Origin: Lachnospiraceae bacterium | GTDB taxonomy: Bacteria; Bacillota; Clostridia; Lachnospirales; Lachnospiraceae | NCBI GenBank assembly: GCA_017480195.1 | Contig: JAFVBE010000007.1 | Coordinates: forward strand, 35,750-99,749 | Direction of reading: 5' to 3' | Length of the DNA stretch: 64,000 nt | Shown here: positions 52,491-61,400 of the stretch, in pieces | Numbering within the stretch: the stretch's first letter is position 1 | How the letters are laid out: every line of letters begins with the position of its first letter | Notes under the pieces: model-generated | Told to the model about the DNA's origin: nothing | Database searches by the model: none | Seen by the model: the letters and a program-made list of their open reading frames with translations, nothing else | Position numbers and translations under genes: made by a program

Positions 52491-55400
52491 ATGCGAATGA
52501 TAAAAGGGGTAAAAAGATTTATAGTAGTTATTATGACCGCAGTATTTTTATTAAATGATATATATATAGCTAATGCTGAGGAGCTTGGTAATACAGAAGC
52601 GCTGACCGAGCAGGTTACGGAAGAAGCTGCAACTGAGGAAGATATGACGGAAGAAGATATAACCGAAGACTTGGCTTCTACCGAAGAAGTTTTTACAGCG
52701 GAAGCAACCACAGAGACAACAATTGAGACAACAACTGAGGAAGAAGCCGGAATTATTGAAGAAGAAGCAACTGATGAAAAGGATAGTAATACATCTGATG
52801 CTATAAATGATGGATTAAATATAGAAGCTGTAGATGACGAATTAGTGGCAGAACCGGAATATGATGACCTTACATTAACTGGCTCGATGACTCTTACAGA
52901 GGATATGACGGTGAATAATCTCAGTATAACTAATAATGTTACACTTGACTTAAATGGATATAAATTGACTGTAAAAGGAGAATACTATCAAAGTAAAGGA
53001 ACAATTAATTTTAATAACGGACAGATGTATTGCAGTAAAAATATGTCTTTTGGTAATGCAGTTGTAATTAATATGAATAATGTAAATGATTATCTAAGTG
53101 TAGAAGGTAACCTTACTATAAACAGCTCATACAAAAAGGATATATCGGCAGGCATCGTATATTTATATGGTGATTTCTATGCCTCTACGGCTTTTAACGC
53201 CAAAGATTATAATACATTCGTCTTCGCAGGAGATAAAAAACAGACTATAAATCTTAATTCTGATAGCAGTTTCAATATTCTTGAATTCAGAAATTTCAGT
53301 GATGAAGGAATATATATTAAATATGCTTTAAAATATAATAAGTTGATAGATAATGACTGCAAAATTACATATAATGACCTCGGTGGCGAGAGGGGATTCA
53401 CACTTGAAGAAGATACTGAGATAGACGGTATGTATTATCTAATAACTGACAAGCTTGATTTGAATGGACATACTCTAACCATAAATGGCGACCTGATACA
53501 AGGCGGTGGTGATATATATGTAAATGGCGGCAGTCTTATAATAAATGGAGATTATAGGGTTGCAAAGCTTAAAAAGGATGTAGACAAGGATGGAAATATA
53601 ACATATACATACAGTGCTGGAACAGGTACCCTTACTATGAACAATAGTGAGGATTATGTATATGTATTGGGCTCATATATCAATAATCTTGATAATGCTA
53701 AAAAAAATGATTTCAAGCTTACTAATGGAACAATAGAGTTAAAGGGTGATATTGATACGGATTTATATGTTGCATCAGGTAATCATACAATAATTTTATC
53801 AGGAGAGGAAAAGCAGACAATAAGAATTAATAAAAGCACGACATATACCCCAAGCTATATTAATAATCTCATACTTACTAATTCGTCAGAGGAGAGCATA
53901 AGCTTTTTAAACGATGTCAGTATAAATGGGAATTTTACAACGAATGATGTGAAAACTGAAGGTCGAATAAGGATAACAACAACTACGACATTCGATAAAA
54001 ATCAGTACACAGGAGATGTATATATTTACGACTTTAATAGTAGTATAAGTGATTTTACAATCTATGGAGATGTGTATGCTTCTTCAATGAAAGTAAATCA
54101 GAACATAAGCATATATGGTGATGTTACAGGAAACTCAATAACTCTTAATGGCGGCTCCCTATATATAAGTGGAGATTCTGAAGGTGTATCATATTATTCT
54201 GATAATTCAAGCTCTCGAATAGTTATAGAAAAGAATTTAGTTTTAAATAATGCAAGAATTCAATCCGGAGAGCTTGAAGTAAAGGGGAATTTAACGGTTA
54301 ATGGTATAGCTTCAATATACAAGCTGATTCTAAGTGGAGATGAAAAACAAAATATCACAAATGCCAATAATATAACTCTTAATACACTTGAGCTAAGAAA
54401 TTATAGTGAAGAGGGTATATATTCTGATTATGTAATGAGTAATTCTACATATATTTCAAATGGAAATTTCATACATTATGATGATCATAATTGGGTACAT
54501 GGTTGGACCTTGGATAAGGATGAGGTATATGATGGGGATTTGATATTGTGTGATGGTACACTTGATTTAAATGGACATAGTCTGACTATAAATGGAAGTC
54601 TTATTCAACAGACATGCGATATAAATTTTAATCATGGAAATCTCACGATAAATGGGGATTATATTGCATATAAAATTAACGATATTGATAAACAGGAATA
54701 TAAATATAGCGATATTGAGCTTATTATGGAAAATAATGATGATAAAATGCTTGTAAACGGGAATTTTATCTGGGGTAGTCATTTGCCAAATAATATAAAT
54801 TCGGGAGTAATAGAGATAAAAGGAGATATATTAATTAATCAGGAAACTACATATAATTCAAAAAAATATATTAGAAATAACATATCTGCATTTAGCATAA
54901 AAGGAGATTGTACGCTGATTTTAAGTGGCGATACAAAGCAGAATATAATAATTTATGATAGCTATTTGTATACAAATAGATTAGAGTTTGCAAATACATC
55001 AGAGGAAGGTATTGATATTTGTGAAAAATATATTTATTTGCCTCGATTTCAAGTTGTAAAATATTATAATGACAATGATACATATGTATCTGGAGTTATA
55101 GGAATTTATGCATCCACAGAATTGGCTGATAACACCTTTAGCGGAAGTATGTGTATTATAGATGGCAGGACAATCTCTGATGATTTGACTGTATTGGGCG
55201 ATGTGAGAATTATATATTATATACATCCTCTGATAATAGATAATGCGACTCTGAACATATATGGAGATCTGTATGCAAGCGGTGGAGGAGTACATATGCA
55301 GCATGCAAATGACAGAATAAATGTATATGGTAATTATATTCATAAGGTGAACCCTCAAGATTCAAAACTGACAGACGGTATAATGAGTGTAAAGGGAGAT

Positions 55401-58400
55401 TGCGACTTTATTGGAAATTATTATACAAGTGAGAATCACAAGCTGGTATTAAATGGAGATAAATTGCAAAACATAACATTTAAAGAATATATATCAATCA
55501 GTATTTTGGAAATTGATAATCATAGTGAGGAAGGCGTTGTAGCATCTGAACCTTTTGAAAAGGGAGAATTGATTACCAACGGCTGTAGATTCAGATATGA
55601 TGGGGTAGATGGTGAAATTGGCTGGAAGCTAAATGGTGATGAAGAATATGATGGCGATTTAACTATTATTGATGGAACCTTAGATTTAAATGGACATACA
55701 TTAACTGTACATGGTAGTTTAAACCAAATATCCGGAGAGGTGCATTTAAACGGAGGTCACCTTATAATAGATAATGACTGTAATATTATGGATATTAGTG
55801 GTACAGATGGACATGCATTAGGTAATGGCATACTAAGGATGGATAATGCCAATGATGTGCTTGATATATATGGGAATTTTAGTTTTTGTTCAAAATACAA
55901 CTCGGGATATATAACGGACGGATGTATAAACTTATATGGAGATATGAATTTATATTTTTGTAGCAATTTCTATAGTATTGAGATGTCAGGAAATTCGACG
56001 ATAAATTTTGCAGGTGATACACAGCAGAATATATACAGATGTACATCTAATTATGGTAAAGTAGTGCTGAATAATGTAAATAGTAATAATACATTACCTG
56101 TAAATTCTGATTGCGTTGTATATGTGTTAGGCAAAATCAATACAACTGATAAAGTATTTAACGAACCAATATATATAAAATCTTTTACGGAATTCAAAGA
56201 TAATGAATATGGTGGAAGTATATATATCGCAGATAATATATATTTATCAAGAGATATAATAATACGCGGGGATTTACATATTGTAAATGCTTCTTTGAGA
56301 GGTGGAAATATATATTGTTATGGTGATTTATATGTAGATAAATCAACTGCTACATCAAACAATATTATATTATCCGGAGCTTCAGTACAAAATATAATAA
56401 TAACCAGTAGCGGCAAACTTGATACACTCACTATAGATAATACTAGTGATGAAGGAGTAAATTGTGAATCATACATTAGAACGAATAGCATAGTAGATAA
56501 TAGTGAAAACTTTAATTATAAATATCAAAATGGATTCAAATTAGAAGAAGATACGGTGATAGATGGTGATTATTATCTCGGTTATGGTAAGCTGGATTTG
56601 AATGGATATAAGCTGACCGTAAACGGTAATTTAATTCAGGCTGATAGTGTCATAGATATAAATGGTGGTACCCTGGAAGTAAATGGAAACCTTGAACAGC
56701 GTATAGGAGAAAATAATACTGATGCTTCTTTGGGAAGTATCATTATGGATGATGTGAATGACTATATGCTTGTAGAAGGGGATTTGTGGCTTCAATATAC
56801 AAATGGAAAGCAATATAATTCTTTTAACGCGGGAGAAATTGAATTAAGAGGAGATATAAATTCAGTGCCATATACCAGCGCAACTGTTGCTACATTCCAA
56901 GGAAATGTAAGATTAACATCAGATAAAGAACAGAGGATAAAAACTTATGTGACAATTGCTAATCTTATTATTGGGGATAATACAGAGATTTATATTAATG
57001 CCTCACCAACTATAACAAATAAGTTGTTTTGCGATGGTTCAAATATTTTAAGTGGTTATGTATGTGTGTCAAGCCTTGATGTTCTGCAAGAAGGATATTA
57101 TAAAGGGAATATCGGTTTGACCCAAAATTCAAAATTAAATCAGAATGTGAATATAGATGGTAACTTATATATTTATCAAATGATTGATTTGAATGGTTAT
57201 GAGATAAGTGCAAAAAATATTACAGCCAATGCAGAAGTATATATAAATAACGGCAGGATTAATTGTTCGAATACCTTTACGGTTGATAGCAAAGGTATAT
57301 TAAAAATGATAAATGAGGGTGACTATATATTAGTTGGAGGAAATATGAAGTTTAACTCCTATATGTCACATGATACACTACTTACTGCCGGAACCATAGA
57401 ACTTACAGGAGATTTTACTCAGTCATACAATGATCGCTTCACAGCTTCAGGAACACATAAAACCATACTGAATAATCATTACATATCTTCTGAAAGATAT
57501 TATATTCAGACATTGAAATTTTATAGTGCTAATGGAAGAAGTATATTTAATATACTTATTTTAAAGGCGGATAATGAAAATTATGTATTCTCAAGAGAAA
57601 TAGATAAGATGGCACATGAGATAGTATATGATGTACCTGATGAAGAACCTCCGGTTAAACCTGAGGTGAAAGCTATTAATATAACAAATTCATCCATTAC
57701 TCTTGAAATAACTGCATATGATAAGGATGATGTACTATGTTATGAGATATATAGAGATGGAAGCAGAATAGCAAAAACAAGCAAGGATACATACATAGAT
57801 AAGGAATTGGCATATGATACAGAGTATGTATATGAGGTATATTCATATGATAATTCTATGAACAGATCCGTAGATGCTTCGAAGATAACTGCATGCACTC
57901 TGAAGGATACACAGGCTCCTACAGTTCCGCAGGGAATATCTATCAATAAGATTACAGGCATTTCCGCTGCATTTACTTGGCAGGAGTCTACAGATGATAG
58001 GGGAGTTGCAGGGTATGATATATATAGGGACAATGAGTATATAGATACTGTAATTAAGACATTATATTATGATACAGGATTAGAGACAGATAGAATATAT
58101 GAATACAAGATAATAGCATTTGATGAGTCAGGTAATAAGTCTGATTATTCAGAGATAATAAGGATAGAGCCAAGAAAACCGAATATAATCAGGACATATC
58201 CTGAGGATTTAAAAAAAATAAATAAAAATAATGAAAGGCTTGGTGTATATTTTAAGAATTATGGTAGTGAAGTTTCATATAAAGTAAATATAGAATACTA
58301 TGATTTAAAAAGACATTCATGGAATAATGTGACAGATAATGAGATAAAAATTAACACTTATAATCTTGAAACTAAATATGCAACAGTTAATTGGGATACA

Positions 58401-61400
58401 TCCAAGCTTGATAATACTGAGTATCTTGTAAGATATACCATAACAGATGAAGATGGGAATCAGACATCTAAGAAGGTTACATATTATGTAGATAATGTAC
58501 CTCCAAATAAGGTTGATAATGTAAATATATTATCGGATAATGGTACGATCAAGCTTAGTTGGAATATATCTATAGCGGCTGATTGTGCAGGATATAAGGT
58601 ATTAAGATGCTCTGACGGAGATTTTGAATGTGTAGGCAAAATATACGATAAATATCAGAATACCTTCATAGATACAAATGTTGAATATGATACATTTTAT
58701 GAATATTGTATTGTAGCATATGATGAAGATGAAAATGATAGTGAAAGGTCTGCTGCGGTCAAGGCAAAGGTCACAGAGGATAAAAGTGCGCCTGTAATTA
58801 ATTCCGCTAAACCTGAGTCGTGCAGGATTAATAAAATAATTACGATTAGTACAACTGCATATGATAACAAAGAATTAAAGTCAGTAATATATGAGATAAA
58901 GGCAGATGATGATACAGATTGGACATATCTTGCAGAGTGTGAAGTGAATTCGAATAATACGGCGAATTACAGTCTGAACACAGAAAAATATATTGACGGT
59001 ATATATTATGTCAGAATGACGGCTGTAGATAAAAGTGGAAATAGAAGCGAGGACGAATATCTGAGAAGATATGAGATAGATAATACAGGTATAGGGCAGA
59101 TACAAATAATAAAGACAACAAAATCAGCTTCTTATGTGCAGCTTGAATGGAAAGATGTTGTCGAAAATGACTGTGCATATTTTGCCGTGGAGAAATTTAA
59201 TAATGGAAGATATGAGCGTATTGGAACCGTTGATAATGTACTTGGTTATACAGTATATGGTTTAAAACCAAACACAAATTATATATTCAGAGTTGTTGGA
59301 TATGATAATCTGGGCAATAGAGGTATAGAGTCAAAAGCATGCAGCATAACAACGGATAAAGATAATATTGCGCCTGTTATTATAAGCGCCGGTCCATCAA
59401 TAAAATCGTATAACAGCTTCCTTGATTTAAATGTAAAAGCGAGAGATAACGGGGCAGTAGCATATGCAAGCTTTTACTATTCACTTGATGGAGAAAACTA
59501 TAAAAAAATCACTGATGTCAAGTCTGGTAAGTATAACAGCTATGCCGAGTTATCGTATAAATTCGATATTAGAGATTATCCTGAGGGGGATATATATATA
59601 AAATTCGAGGCTTATGATACGAGTGGCAATAAAAGCTCATTATCTGATGGAAGCGAATTGATAGCAAAATATACTATAGACAGAACACCGCCTGATAAGG
59701 TTAAGAATGCACGAATAATGACGACTGAAGGCTCTGTCAGTCTTATATGGGATATACCGGAGGATGATACGGCAGGTTTCAAGATATATCGTGCAAATCT
59801 TGATGATGGAAATTACAGCATGATATGTGATAATGGAAGTTATATTAACTACTATGATTATAATATAACGCCGGGAGAGACATATGCTTATAAGATAGTG
59901 CCATATGACTATGCGGGGAATGTCAATTATAATGCAGATATTGTAATCGCGACAGTAGAAAAAGACAGTATAAAGCCTGAGATAAAGGGTGTATCTCCGG
60001 AATCAAAAGGCATAGTCGGAGAGAAAACCTACATAAAGGTTGCAGCATTGGACAACGCATTATTAGATTATATCATAATGGAATACAAATCTCAGAACGA
60101 ATATATATGGCTTACAGCAGATAAGAAAAATGTATCGGACTCAGGAAATATATATACTCTTGAATTATCTTTGAAGGACATGGAAGAGGCTGAATATGAT
60201 ATCCGAATAAAAGCTGTTGATAAAGCAGGAAACGCAAGCGATTATTATGAATGTAGCTATATATTGGATAATGAGGCTCCTGTAATCGATGTTAGTGCTT
60301 ACAGTGAGGGTAATGTCATAAAGCTGGAATTCGTTCAAGAAAACTCTGATGATATATCAAGGTATGAAATATATAGAAAAGAAATAGGAGTTAATGGTGC
60401 TTCTGACGGCAACTATAAAAAATTAGGCATTGTTAAAACCGATTCATATATTGATGAGACTGTTGAACCATTTACTTACTATCAGTATAAGGTGATTGTA
60501 TATGATAATGTGGAGAATTTCGCTGATTATTATTCTGATAATATATATGCTACTGATGAGGATTTACAGGCACCTACAGCGGTTCTGCCGGACAGATACA
60601 GTGCAATAGAGGCTATGGAACTTAGGCTTGATGGTGGAGAGTGCAGTGATAATAAGAGAATTGACAGCTATGAGTGGGATATGGGCAATGGAGATATAGT
60701 GTATGGAAGCAGACCAACCTACATATATAGTGAACCCGGAACATATACAGTAAGACTAACGGTAAGAGATGAAGCTGGAAATGAGTCATATACCGAAAGT
60801 AAGGTTGAGGTATTGTCAAGAAAAGACACAGGAAGCGTAAATATAACCATAACTGATACAAATGGAAATATATTACCATATGCGTCCATATACATCAACG
60901 ATAATAACAAAGGTGCATGCTATAAAGCAGACTGTCTTGGACATCTGACATTGGCTTTAAAGATTGGAGACTATGATGTAGCAGCATATAAAGCCGGTTA
61001 TATTCCTAAGGAATCAAGAATAAATATCAGTGAATTTGATACGGCGAATTTGAATATACAATTGCCATCAGGAGATATAGTAACCGGAGATTTTCGGATA
61101 AGCAGGATGAGTCTGCAGGAAATAATTGATGCAGGTGTTGATATAAGCAACCCTGAAAATATAAATGTATTCTCATTTAGTGTTACATCAGCTTATGAAG
61201 AAAAGCCGATTATAAAAAATACGGTATATATTGATAATGCAGGTGGTGTATCAACCGGAGGAAGCACTTCATACAGTGGTAATTATGATGGTGGTAGTGG
61301 TGTAGGAGCATCATCACAACCTCTGTCAGAAAGTGGTTATCATGGTTTTTCTGTTATTAGTTATCCTGCATCAACAGATAGCAGAGTAGTAAATAATGAC

